DNA from: Oceanicaulis sp. BBD 1991-10
Lineage (GTDB): Bacteria > Pseudomonadota > Alphaproteobacteria > Caulobacterales > Maricaulaceae
Assembly: GCA_001657295.1 (NCBI GenBank)
Contig: LYSW01000041.1
Location: 1 to 54,455, forward strand
DNA: 54,455 nucleotides
Reading direction: 5' to 3'
Under the pieces are notes generated by a model. That model ran no database searches. It was not told where the DNA came from and saw only the letters and a list, made by a program, of their open reading frames with translations. The translations under genes and the position numbers were made by a program. Of this stretch, positions 34,005-43,004 are shown one piece after another (the stretch's first letter is position 1; the number at the start of each line of letters is the position of its first letter).

Positions 34005-37000
34005 CTAGACGAGGAATTTGCTGCGATCCGCTTCGCCGAAATCGACTTTCGGGCTCTCCTGGGCCAGCAAGGCGATTCGCTGCGCCTTCTCGACAGCGAC
34101 CTGATACCCATACCGGCTCGCCATTCGGGTCGTGAATTCAAGCAGCGCGCTGCCGTGGTCGCGCCGGCCTCTGGCCAGCGTCACAGCGCTCATCAACACC
34201 ATCGCGTCAATCTGCTTGATCGTCATGCCGTGGTCCGCCGCCAGCGCGAGGGCGCGAACCGCGAATTCGCCCGACAGCTTGCTGTCGCCGGCGCTGAGCA
34301 GAATGGAGCCGTAGACGGTGCAGGCTCGCGATTCCAGACCATGCAAGCCGACCTGGCGGGCGAAGTCGAGCGCACGTTCAAGGCGCGCCATCAACTCTGA
34401 TCCCGGCGCCCCGTCAGCGAACAGCAAGCGGGACTCCAGAACCCGGCATTCGTGCTTCAAGTCAGCGTGGCGCGCCGCTTCAGACGCGGCGATGGCGCGC
34501 TCGATATGGCCGCTCGCAGCCTCAAGCCGCCCCTCTCCGATCTCGAGATTGGCCAACGCAGAAGCGAACAACGCCACGCCGCGACTTCTATTCTCGGCGC
34601 TCAACGCCTCGATTGCGGAGGCAAGCGTCCGGCGCGCGCGCTCCGATCGTGCGTTCAAGGCGTCGACCACGCCGCGATATCCCCTGGCGGACTGGTAAAT
34701 ATGAGAGGCTTCGAGCTCACCGCCGGCCGCATTTCGGCCTGACCTGGAGGCGGCGAATTCCTTAAGCCGGTCACGCTCGACCCTCTCAATGCCTTCAAGC
34801 GTGGTCCGCGCGCGCTCAAGCGCGCCAAGTTCGATTTGCGCATGGGCGATATTCAGTGCGATCCGGGCGGCCGCCGAATTGCCTCCACGCCCCTCGACCT
34901 CCCGGTTCTTCTCGCGGGCGCGGCGCAATAAGGGGAATGCATCATAGAGCCGCCCCTGCGCCAGGAAGGTCAGGCCGCGCTCGTTTAAAAGCCATATGAT
35001 TTCATCGTCGTAGAAGGGCGCTGGCGCATCCCCGGGCCGTTTCCGTCTTCTCTCCAGCCGGTCCGCCCATTCGTCCGCCTGCGTCAGCAGACGCCGCAGA
35101 CGGGTCACATGTTCGGTCAAAATGGGTTCGCGGCGCGATGAGGAGACGCCGTCCAGTTCGCCGAGGCGGGCCAACACCGCGATGGAGAAGGACGAGCGGA
35201 CAACCCCCAGCGCGGCGCGCATCATGCTCGACATGGTGTTGAGGGACGGCGCCCGGGTGCCGTCAGGCTCCGATAAGGTCTCAACCAGATTGTCGAGGAA
35301 TAAGAAGGGCTCGGCGTCAATATCCGGAATATCGCGCGGCTGCCCGACAAAGGTCGACATATCAAAGAAATGAGCTTCGCTGACCACATTGCGGGGGCTG
35401 CCCAGGCGCTTGAGCACATAGGCGCGCATGCGGCGGTGGATGACGAAGCGGTCTTCATTGCTGGCCTCGGATTCTTGGCGGCCGTGAATCTTCATGACCA
35501 GGCCGCGCCGAAGCATGCGCTGAAGGCTTTCCGTTATCAGGCTGCTGAGATGGTCCGGCTTTCTTCTCTTCGCCGCTCCTTCGCCGCCAGGGCCGTCCCA
35601 GCCCCGTTCATAAGTGTGATACAGCTCGTCAATCTTCGGGCATTTGAGCAGAACTTCTGGAGACACCGGAACGTTGAAAAACGCCAGGTGCCGCAAAATC
35701 AGATTATCCAGCGCATTCTTGGCCCGCCGCTGCGGGTGGTCGCGATCTTGTTCTTCAAACGTGTAGCAATCGACCACCCGGTCGATGATCTCATCAATCG
35801 CACGGTCAGGCTCTTTGATCGTGACGACGTGGTACAGCTCTTCATACCAGCGCCTTAAGCCTGCTGCGTCGACCTTCGTCTCCATCGACGCCGCCAGAAT
35901 CAGCGATTGCGTGAACAGACAGCAATCCGTCGCGCGATAGATGGCCTTGAGCAGATCCTGCGTCGCCATTTCGGCGGCCGGCAGATCGTTTTCACCCCGG
36001 CTGGGCTCAGTCAGCTTCCTGAAGTCTGAAGCCGCGCCCGAACCGCTTAAGCGCAAGCGCTTCTTATTCTTCGCAAACGCCTGCTTGTAGGCCGACCATA
36101 TCCCGGGCTGACCGCGTTCCGGTTCGTTCTCCACCGGTTCGACCGCGAAAGGGACGGGCTCAATGTCATGGAAATGCAGCTCCACCTTGGTGTCGGGCGT
36201 GATTATCCGTTCAAGATCAATACAGCCCTTGCGCGCCAGCAGGATCACATCGACCGGCGCATCCTCCACCTCGGTCAGAATGACCTTCAGGAAGGCGCGA
36301 ATTTCGCCGGTGAACGGCTCGAGCCGCTCATCAAACAGCATGTCGACATTGTTGATGACGATCGCGAAACGCGTGCGCCCGTCCACATCGGGGTGTTTTG
36401 CAGCCGCGGCGCATTCGCGAAGCGTTTTCCTGAGGCGGTCGATCCGGGACGGTTTGCCGTGGCGCTCGCCCTCTTCGTCATCCCTTAGCCGCACCTTTAA
36501 ACTCTCGGTGCACGCCCCAAGGAATTCGATCACCCCCTCGATGATCGACGTGTATTCGCATGCGAATGTCGTGTTCGCGAAGAAGACGCGTCCATGGCGC
36601 GGCGTGGATGGGGCGTGCTTCTTTCCAACATTCAGCCCGCGCCATTCAGGAAACAGGCGCAATTGCTCAAAGAAAATGCCTTTGCCGCCGCCCAGCGGCG
36701 CCTGGCACATGAAGGCAACCCGGCTCGCCGTCTCCGCCGGCTGCGCTGTCAGAAGCTTGCGGACCTCATGATTCCATTTGTCGTAGAAGGGGTCGAGCCG
36801 GCGCGCACGCGCCAGGTCGCTCATGAATATGCGGCCCTTGGTCGGGTCTATGCCATAGCGTGTCTCCGGCCCGATTTTCACATGGCGCAGAACATGCCGG
36901 TAGCTGTCGTGGACATCGACCGCCTTGGCCTTCTTCTCCGCCGCGCCTTTGCCAGGCCTTTGGCGCAGTGATTTGAGCTTGCCTTCGCGCGCATACAGCT

Positions 37001-39395
37001 CAGGCAGGCGGCCCTTGGGAACGCGCCGCCACTTTCCCCACCACTCCTGCCAGCAGGCGCCGATATAGGCCACTTCATGATCGAGCGAGAGCGAGATTAT
37101 CTTCTCGCGCAGCCGCTTTATGAAGTCCGACAGCAGCCTGCAGCGCAATGGCGTGAGATAGTCGCCAGCGCCATTCCCGTCCGGCTTGTCGGATCTATTC
37201 GCCTCCATGCGCAGCCTGTGGAGGATGTAGACCAAGGCCACCCGATCCACCCGCAAGCGCGTGACCCGCGGCAGGGCGATCAGCATCCAGGGCCAATATT
37301 CTTGGAGAAGCGTCGCCATCTTGCGCGGGGTCGCCTTGATGTCTTCGAACACCTTATTTAGCCGCTCGATCTCCAAGCCGCTCTTGCTGTCTCCAAGGTC
37401 GAATCCTTCGCCGACCTCGCCGAATTGAAACTCCTTTGCGAATAAGTCCTTGAGGCGGCTCCGCACGGCTTTGACGCGTTCCTTTCGATTCTCCTCCGAG
37501 AAATCGGCGGCCGTAATCGGTTCCAGCGCATCGGCGAGGGACTTCAACGCGTTGAGCTCGTGATGCAGCTCCGAGAGATCGTCCGGATCGATCGACTTGC
37601 AATCCAAGGCTTCAGAGGCTTCAGAGGCTTCATCGCGGATGCTCTGGAAGAGCGGATGATATCTCTTGTAGAGATCGCGCTCCTCTTCATCGTCGGAATG
37701 ACCTGAATAGGGGCGGCATCCATGGTGAATCGCCTGAACCCCATATCGCAGCTTGTAGCGCAGCAATTCCACATCGCGCTCGGTCCGGCCCTTGAGCGCG
37801 GGAACCAGCGCGAAGACTGGGCGATCGGCGGGCCCCTTCCTGTTGGAGACGAATTGCCGAAGCGGACGCATCAGGTCCGCCTCGGAGAGGCCGGCGCCCA
37901 TGAAGAGCACCGAATTGCCCCCGAAGATCACATCCAGGGCTTCGTTGAAGATTCGCCGGGACTCGTCATTCTTCAAATAAGTCGCCTGGTAGTCGCGCTC
38001 GGTGACGACCAGCGGATCGGCCTTTTGCGCCCGGCCGTGCAGGTGAAAAATATCCACATGAACGCCCGGCGCGCCGACGGCGAATTCGACGAGTTCTGAG
38101 GCGGCGGTCGGGTCGAACACGCTTGAGCGGGCGTATTTGCCCACGCGGCTGCGCCGCCCCATCATCAGATGCTGAGGCTCGGTCGCGCCTAGATGGCTTT
38201 GCGCGCCCGCGGCCTCGGAATCCAAATCACCATCGGGACCGTCGGTGAACGCGCCGAGCAGATAATCGTTATGCTCGAGATAGCGTTCCAGCTCGAGGTC
38301 GTAATTGGTCGTCAGAAACCGGCGCAGCTGCAATGCGGAAAACACCGTGTGGATCGGATCGATGATCGGCCGGGTGAATTCCAACAGGTTTTTGCGGTCG
38401 CTGTGCGACGGGCGCGAGAGACGTGATTCCTCTTGCTCCCGATAGGACATGGCTTTGACCAGGACCTTGGTCAGCGCCTTCTTCCCCGCCGTCTTGCTGG
38501 AGCGGCCGTCCAACGAGACGGACGCGGCGGCGAGGATCACCGCCAGGAAGCTGCGCCGGTCCGGCGGCAGCGCGTTGATCAGCGCCTCGTCCCCCGCCTT
38601 CGAAGACCGCTCGCTTCCCGTCGCCTTGAAATACAGCGACTCAAATCCCTGTTTGCCGACGACGGGCTTCCTGTTCGGCGCCTGCGTGCCTTCACACTCC
38701 GCAATCAGAGCTTCGACAAGCGACGTCTCGAGCCAGGCTCTTTTTTCTTCGCCGATGAAATTGCGCAATCCCCGCAGAAGATCCGCATTGTAAAACAGCC
38801 GGTGCGAGAAATGCTCCGGCGTCTCCGGCTCGGCCCCCGGCGTCCAAAGCGCCGTCAGATAGTCCTTCAGCGCGTCGTCATTCTTGACGGCGGAAAGACT
38901 GAGGAGATCCTTAAGCGGCGTGATGCGCTCCTCAAAATTGCGGCGCGCATAGCTGCGATCATCCAGAACCAGCCGCTTGACCAGGGACCGGACCTGCTCG
39001 CGTTCCTGCATCGGGTCAGCATCATCCAATTCCCACTCAAGCCGCTCACACAACTCGAGCACGAGCATATTGTGTTCAGCCGTATCGTTGGATGAGGTCT
39101 CGTTGGCGCCGGCGCGTTGATCATTCAGGACTTCGAGCGTCTCGAAGATCTCCTTCGCCGCTGAATGCTCGTCGAGCACGTTCTCCAGGGATTCAAAGCG
39201 TGCCCGGGTATGTTCCCAAATCTCGTCGACGAGCTCATTCCAGCTCAACCGTCCATAGGCCCCGCTGACGCCGGACCCGATGAAGCCGACCATGCGCCGA
39301 ACATTCAGCGCCCGGTATAATCCATAACGCGCGGCGCGTCTGACCGACCTTGGCGAAAGAACGGCTTCGCCGCCGTCAACTTCCAAACTTGGCAT
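34005..39395 (-). CDS. SIR2-STAND-TPR protein, candidate anti-phage NADase (Avs5/DSR-like)
   Basis: A 1796-residue single-gene protein. SIR2 part: RMVGFIGSGVSGAYGRLSWN (about 34-53, NAD-binding glycines), then a helical insertion of about 300 residues, LTTNYDLELE (361-370, putative catalytic Asn364), HLHG (451-454, putative catalytic His), PLVVTERDYQATYL and SVLFMGAGLSEADLMRPLR. Middle: a P-loop-like NTPase with PLGGGKG (900-906; Gly where Ser/Thr is usual) and Walker B-like FAIVINNVDMLF (1010-1021). C-terminus (about 1460-1780): TPR-like helical repeats, probably the sensor. Known SIR2-STAND proteins (Avs5, DSR) sense phage proteins and deplete NAD. The ATG at 39395 (AGGGG upstream) is chosen over 39443. 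No partner gene, integrase or transposase is adjacent. Family architecture is clear; anti-phage function is inferred. Confidence 0.88.
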   Translation of the reverse strand: MPSLEVDGGEAVLSPRSVRRAARYGLYRALNVRRMVGFIGSGVSGAYGRLSWNELVDEIWEHTRARFESLENVLDEHSAAKEIFETLEVLNDQRAGANETSSNDTAEHNMLVLELCERLEWELDDADPMQEREQVRSLVKRLVLDDRSYARRNFEERITPLKDLLSLSAVKNDDALKDYLTALWTPGAEPETPEHFSHRLFYNADLLRGLRNFIGEEKRAWLETSLVEALIAECEGTQAPNRKPVVGKQGFESLYFKATGSERSSKAGDEALINALPPDRRSFLAVILAAASVSLDGRSSKTAGKKALTKVLVKAMSYREQEESRLSRPSHSDRKNLLEFTRPIIDPIHTVFSALQLRRFLTTNYDLELERYLEHNDYLLGAFTDGPDGDLDSEAAGAQSHLGATEPQHLMMGRRSRVGKYARSSVFDPTAASELVEFAVGAPGVHVDIFHLHGRAQKADPLVVTERDYQATYLKNDESRRIFNEALDVIFGGNSVLFMGAGLSEADLMRPLRQFVSNRKGPADRPVFALVPALKGRTERDVELLRYKLRYGVQAIHHGCRPYSGHSDDEEERDLYKRYHPLFQSIRDEASEASEALDCKSIDPDDLSELHHELNALKSLADALEPITAADFSEENRKERVKAVRSRLKDLFAKEFQFGEVGEGFDLGDSKSGLEIERLNKVFEDIKATPRKMATLLQEYWPWMLIALPRVTRLRVDRVALVYILHRLRMEANRSDKPDGNGAGDYLTPLRCRLLSDFIKRLREKIISLSLDHEVAYIGACWQEWWGKWRRVPKGRLPELYAREGKLKSLRQRPGKGAAEKKAKAVDVHDSYRHVLRHVKIGPETRYGIDPTKGRIFMSDLARARRLDPFYDKWNHEVRKLLTAQPAETASRVAFMCQAPLGGGKGIFFEQLRLFPEWRGLNVGKKHAPSTPRHGRVFFANTTFACEYTSIIEGVIEFLGACTESLKVRLRDDEEGERHGKPSRIDRLRKTLRECAAAAKHPDVDGRTRFAIVINNVDMLFDERLEPFTGEIRAFLKVILTEVEDAPVDVILLARKGCIDLERIITPDTKVELHFHDIEPVPFAVEPVENEPERGQPGIWSAYKQAFAKNKKRLRLSGSGAASDFRKLTEPSRGENDLPAAEMATQDLLKAIYRATDCCLFTQSLILAASMETKVDAAGLRRWYEELYHVVTIKEPDRAIDEIIDRVVDCYTFEEQDRDHPQRRAKNALDNLILRHLAFFNVPVSPEVLLKCPKIDELYHTYERGWDGPGGEGAAKRRKPDHLSSLITESLQRMLRRGLVMKIHGRQESEASNEDRFVIHRRMRAYVLKRLGSPRNVVSEAHFFDMSTFVGQPRDIPDIDAEPFLFLDNLVETLSEPDGTRAPSLNTMSSMMRAALGVVRSSFSIAVLARLGELDGVSSSRREPILTEHVTRLRRLLTQADEWADRLERRRKRPGDAPAPFYDDEIIWLLNERGLTFLAQGRLYDAFPLLRRAREKNREVEGRGGNSAAARIALNIAHAQIELGALERARTTLEGIERVERDRLKEFAASRSGRNAAGGELEASHIYQSARGYRGVVDALNARSERARRTLASAIEALSAENRSRGVALFASALANLEIGEGRLEAASGHIERAIAASEAARHADLKHECRVLESRLLFADGAPGSELMARLERALDFARQVGLHGLESRACTVYGSILLSAGDSKLSGEFAVRALALAADHGMTIKQIDAMVLMSAVTLARGRRDHGSALLEFTTRMASRYGYQVAVEKAQRIALLAQESPKVDFGEADRSKFLV

Positions 39396-39542
39396 GAATT
39401 CACCCCTCAACCTTCGGGAGCATGCCAAATAAATCCGCCGCATCGCAAGATTTCATCTCGAGCGCGGCTTCGGAGGTTTCGGCGCCGCCAGTCTCAGGCC
39501 GTGACGGCCAGGTTCAAGTCACGGACGAAATCATAGATCGAG

Positions 39543-39567
39543 GCCCGGGAGCGACGCTCCCGGGCTT
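39543..39567. repeat. 25-bp hairpin repeat, right copy
   Basis: Exact second copy of the folE terminator hairpin, lying about 150 bases upstream of the SIR2-STAND start codon and 25 bases before the stop of the convergent SDR gene. It has only a weak T-rich tail on the plus strand (CTTGTTCTTCC), and no plus-strand gene lies just upstream to need it. This fits a duplicated boundary of an inserted segment. Confidence 0.7.
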
Positions 39568-39591
39568 GTTCTTCCTGATCGAGTTTGACCG

Positions 39592-40365
39592 TCACCGCGC
39601 CAGAAATCCGCCGTTGATGAAAAGTGTCTGGGCGGTGACCCAGGCGCTGTCGCCGGTTGCGAGGAAATCCACCAGCGGCGTGACGTCCTCCACCTCGCCC
39701 AGCCGGTTCATCGGGCTCATCCCGGCGAGATAGGCGGCGGTCTGCGCATTCTCCTCCGCATGGAAGAAGGGCGTGTCCAGCGGACCGGGCGCCACCGTGT
39801 TCACGGTGATGCCCCGCGCGCCGATCTCCTTGGCGAGCGCCCGGGTGAAGGCGTCCAGCGGGGCCTTCGAGCCGGCATAGGCCGCGTACATCCCCGTGGT
39901 GGCGCCTTGAAGCGTGGTGCCGATATTGATGATCCGGCCACCGTCCTCCAACCGGCGCGCCGCCTCCTGCATCACCAGGAAGGAAGCCTTGGTGTTGACG
40001 CCGAACAAGCGATCGAATTCGGCTTCCGTGACGTCGACGAAGGCCTTCTTCAGCACCATGCCGGCATTGTTGACGACGATATCGATCCGTCCAAAAGCCT
40101 CCCTCGCTGCTTGAAACACCGCCTGAACATTAGCGCGTAGAGCCAAGTCGCCCGAGGTGATCAGCGCCCGGGCGCCGGCCGCCTTGACGCGCGCGGCGGT
40201 CTCTTCCGCATCCTGCGCCGAATTGGCGCCGTGGTGGTGCACGACGATATCGGCGCCGCGGGCCGCCAGGCTTTCGGCGATGGCGCGGCCCAGATTGCGG
40301 GCGGAGCCGGTGATGAGGGCGACCTTGCCGTCAAGATCGCGGATCGGGGTGGTGTCTTGGGTCAT
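39592..40365 (-). CDS. SDR family NAD(P)-dependent oxidoreductase
   Basis: A 257-residue classical short-chain dehydrogenase: KVALITGSARNLGRAIAESL cofactor loop, VNNAGMVLKKAFVDVT, INIGTTLQGATTGMYAAYAG with the Tyr-x3-Lys pair, and INTVAPGPLDTPFF-like block near the end, closing with TLFINGGFLAR. It resembles FabG-type 3-oxoacyl reductases but the substrate is unknown. The start at 40365 has GGAG eight bases upstream. It is divergent from a LysR regulator that is likely to control it. Confidence 0.92.
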   Translation of the reverse strand: MTQDTTPIRDLDGKVALITGSARNLGRAIAESLAARGADIVVHHHGANSAQDAEETAARVKAAGARALITSGDLALRANVQAVFQAAREAFGRIDIVVNNAGMVLKKAFVDVTEAEFDRLFGVNTKASFLVMQEAARRLEDGGRIINIGTTLQGATTGMYAAYAGSKAPLDAFTRALAKEIGARGITVNTVAPGPLDTPFFHAEENAQTAAYLAGMSPMNRLGEVEDVTPLVDFLATGDSAWVTAQTLFINGGFLAR

Positions 40366-40421
40366 GTCAGTCTCCATTCGGTTTGAGGCCGGTCGTTGCT
40401 CCCGGCGCGACTGGAGTTTTG

Positions 40422-40464
40422 ACAGATGACCAAACTGACAGGTATCTAGATATAATACATCTGT
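40422..40464. promoter_or_regulatory. Inverted repeat in the SDR-LysR intergenic region
   Basis: ACAGATG (40422-40428) and CATCTGT (40458-40464) are perfect inverted copies 29 bases apart, enclosing an AT-rich segment with TATAAT (40451-40456). The arrangement is typical of the control region between a LysR gene and its divergent target. Binding by this LysR is inferred. Confidence 0.4.
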
Positions 40465-40485
40465 TAAATGTGATTATTGCACTTA

Positions 40486-41373
40486 ATGTCCGATACGATC
40501 GAAACGCTGTTTCTCCGCGTGGTGGAGGCCGGCAGCCTGAAGGCGGCCGCCGAGCAGACCGGCGCGGATCCCTCCGCGGTCAGCCGCAAGCTGGCGGCGC
40601 TGGAAGCACGGCTCGGCGTGAAGCTGCTCAACCGTTCAACCCGGCGCTCCACGCCCACTGAGGCGGGTCAGCGCTATTATGAAGGCCTGCGCCGCGTGGT
40701 CGATGCGAAGGCGGCGCTGGAGGCGGACATCTCCGGCCTCGTCGATACGCCGACCGGCCGGTTGACCCTCGCCGCGCCGGTGGATTTCGGGGCCCGCTTC
40801 GTGGCGCCGGTGATCGGCGCGCTGCAGGAGCGCTATCGCGACCTCAGCGTCGATTTGCGGCTCGGCAGCGGTTTCGATGACCTCGCCGAGCAGGGCATCG
40901 ATGTCGCCGTGCGCATCGGGCGACTGCCGGATTCCAGCCTGATCGCACGGCGGCTGGGCGCAGTCCCGCGCGTGATCGTCGGCTCCGCGGATTATCTGAG
41001 CGCTCATGGGACGCCGGCCAGCCCTTCCGATCTCGCCGCCCACGACTTCGTCTTCTATCGCCCGGGCCAGCGGGAGCTCGACATCAAGGCCGGCGCGCAG
41101 ACGGTGACGGTGAAGGGCCGGGTCTCCGCCAACTCCATCACCGCCGTGCGGGCCCTGGTGGCCGGCGGGCGAGGCCTGCATCTAGGACCCGTCTGGGCGT
41201 TTGAAGCCGGATTGGCCGACGGGTCGCTCAAGGCGGTCTTGTCCGACCACGCGCTCGACGCCTTCCCGCTCCATGCGGTCTATGCGCCGAGCGCCTTCGT
41301 GCCGGCCAAGATTCGCGCCTTCATCGACGCCATGGCCGCTTCAGTGAAGGCGGAGGCCTCGCTGGAGCGCTAA
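40486..41373 (+). CDS. LysR-family transcriptional regulator
   Basis: A 295-residue regulator: N-terminal winged helix (IETLFLRVVEAGSLKAAAEQ, TGADPSAVSRKLAALEARLG, VKLLNRSTRRSTPTEAG) and a periplasmic-binding-protein-like effector domain starting about residue 90 (PTGRLTLAAPVDFGARFVAP). Divergent from the SDR gene, the usual LysR-target geometry. The ATG at 40486 is used; a TTG at 40477 is the only in-frame alternative. The effector is unknown. Its stop overlaps that of the convergent SnoaL-like gene. Confidence 0.94.
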   Translation: MSDTIETLFLRVVEAGSLKAAAEQTGADPSAVSRKLAALEARLGVKLLNRSTRRSTPTEAGQRYYEGLRRVVDAKAALEADISGLVDTPTGRLTLAAPVDFGARFVAPVIGALQERYRDLSVDLRLGSGFDDLAEQGIDVAVRIGRLPDSSLIARRLGAVPRVIVGSADYLSAHGTPASPSDLAAHDFVFYRPGQRELDIKAGAQTVTVKGRVSANSITAVRALVAGGRGLHLGPVWAFEAGLADGSLKAVLSDHALDAFPLHAVYAPSAFVPAKIRAFIDAMAASVKAEASLER

Positions 41374-41894
41374 GGGCTTTGCTGGCTCTCCAACCGGGCT
41401 GCTGCGCGCTCCACCAGAGCGCGGTCTCCGGTTTCCTCGGTTGCGATGAGGGTCATGGCGGTGATCCGCCACTCGCCGTCCCGCCGCGCGAACTCGTAGG
41501 CGTAGCGGCCTGAGACGACCCAGGTGTCGCCGTCCAGCCAATGGGTTCCGACCACGGCGGCGCCGGCGCGGGCTTCATCGCCGTTGATGTCAACCCGAAT
41601 ATCGCTGATCGCATGGCGGGTGGCGTCAAAGCCCGGCGCCAGACCCGCCCAGCGGGCCATCAACTCGGAGGCGGCGAGCGTCTCCGGCTCGCCGCCGAAC
41701 AGGCTGGTGTAGTCAAGCCGCAACTCGTCTGCGAACAGGCGTTCAAGCGGCGCGAAGGCGTGCAGATCGACCAGCACCGCGACGGCTTCGACGCGGGTGG
41801 CGATCTCGGCCTGATCGGCGGGCGTTGCGCCCGCCGCCGACGTCAGGCCGAGCGCCGCAAGGCCGGCGGCGAGCGTGTTGAGGGAGGCCGTCAT
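41370..41894 (-). CDS. Exported SnoaL-like (NTF2-fold) protein
   Basis: A 174-residue protein with a probable signal peptide (TASLNTLAAGLAALGLTSAA, cleavage near residue 23) and a SnoaL_4-type domain: ATRVEAVAVLVDLHAFAPLE, LFADELRLDYTSLFGGEPET, TRHAISDIRVDINGDEA and GRYAYEFARRDGEWRITAMT. Such domains occur in polyketide cyclase-like and ring-hydroxylating accessory proteins. It lies 14 bases downstream of the exported alpha/beta hydrolase and is probably co-transcribed with it. Substrate unknown. Confidence 0.85.
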   Translation of the reverse strand: MTASLNTLAAGLAALGLTSAAGATPADQAEIATRVEAVAVLVDLHAFAPLERLFADELRLDYTSLFGGEPETLAASELMARWAGLAPGFDATRHAISDIRVDINGDEARAGAAVVGTHWLDGDTWVVSGRYAYEFARRDGEWRITAMTLIATEETGDRALVERAAARLESQQSP

Positions 41895-41908
41895 GGTTCA
41901 GCCTCCCA

Positions 41909-42859
41909 TTACAGCGTGTCGTCGAAATGGGCCGCGACTTCGTCGCTGGCGCGGGTGACGGCCTGGGGCTGGTCGTAGAAGTCAAACTGAGTGACGTCAT
42001 CGAGCCAGACGCCGCGCACCTTGTCGCCGGCCGCCTCAAACGCCTGGGCGCCATGAGGAATCGCGGCGGCCTCGGAGTGCACCAGCACCAGCGGATTGGT
42101 CATTTGCGGCCCAAGGGCCAAGGCGTCGAAGGTCAGCCAGCCTTCCCAGGAAGCCAGGTTGAACTCATTGACATATTCCGCGATCGCGCCGCGCTCCGGA
42201 TCGACATAATAGGGTGCGCCGCCCATCAGCGCGGTCGGATCCGTGGCGCTGGCGGCCGGAATCATCCGCGCTTCGCCTGTCGCGGCGTAATGCGCCTGCG
42301 CCTCTCGGCCGGTGGCGATCAGGCCCGCCACCGCGTCCGGCCCGCCATAGACGGCGTCCACGATGGCGGCGTCATGCAGCCACGGGGCGACCAAGCCGAC
42401 CGACTGGATCGCGTCGGACCGGATGGAGGCCTCCACCATATATCCGGCGCTCGCGCAGATGCCGAGGCCGCCGACCGTGTCGATCCCCTCCAGACCGTCC
42501 AGGAAGGACGCCGCGGCGACAATGTCTTCAATCTTGCGGGCCGGGTCCTCCAGCTGGCGCGGCGCGCCGTCGCTCTCGCCCCAGCCGCGGAAGTCGAAGG
42601 TCAGCGCCGCATAACCACGCGCCGCCAGCTCAGCTGCGTATGTGGCCGGCATCTGCTCCTTCACCGTGGTCCAGGCGCCGGTGACGACGACCGCATTCAG
42701 CGCTTCGCCCGAATGGCGGTCCTCAGGCAGGTAAAGCGTGCCCACCAGGGTGTCGCCCTGGCTCTGAAACGTCACGCGCACGGTATCCGCGGCTTGGGCG
42801 CCGGAGGTGGCCGCGATCAGCGCGGCGAGTGATACGGCGGTCTTGGCAATCTTGGTCAT
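41909..42859 (-). CDS. Exported alpha/beta hydrolase
   Basis: A 316-residue protein with a signal peptide (TKIAKTAVSLAALIAATSGA, cleavage after AQA) and an alpha/beta-hydrolase fold. Visible are NAVVVTGAWTTVKEQMPATY, YAALTFDFRGWGESDGAPRQ, the nucleophile elbow GLGICASAGY (Ser within C-A-S-A-G), an acid-bearing strand NPLVLVHSEAAAIPHGA and DDVTQFDFYDQPQAVTRASD. It is a paralogue of the next hydrolase (43061-43930), which is cytoplasmic. A strong ribosome site (GGAGAAGGAC) sets the start. Substrate unknown. Confidence 0.88.
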   Translation of the reverse strand: MTKIAKTAVSLAALIAATSGAQAADTVRVTFQSQGDTLVGTLYLPEDRHSGEALNAVVVTGAWTTVKEQMPATYAAELAARGYAALTFDFRGWGESDGAPRQLEDPARKIEDIVAAASFLDGLEGIDTVGGLGICASAGYMVEASIRSDAIQSVGLVAPWLHDAAIVDAVYGGPDAVAGLIATGREAQAHYAATGEARMIPAASATDPTALMGGAPYYVDPERGAIAEYVNEFNLASWEGWLTFDALALGPQMTNPLVLVHSEAAAIPHGAQAFEAAGDKVRGVWLDDVTQFDFYDQPQAVTRASDEVAAHFDDTL

Positions 42860-43004
42860 GTCCTTCTCCCTTTTGCAGTCGGACCAGGCGTCGCGCCCGG
42901 CTGACAAGGGGAGATTGCCAAGACCGGCTCCGGCGCGATTGGACCGGCTTGCGCAAGTGTTGAAGGATTTTGCGCGGACGCCCGCCGCCCCTCCCTCAAA
43001 CACA

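Noticed and set aside
38433-39095. Plus-strand open frame opposite the SIR2-STAND gene, considered as a possible antitoxin or regulator
   Set aside because: Arg/Gln/Leu-rich composition typical of antisense frames, no ribosome site, and no recognisable fold.
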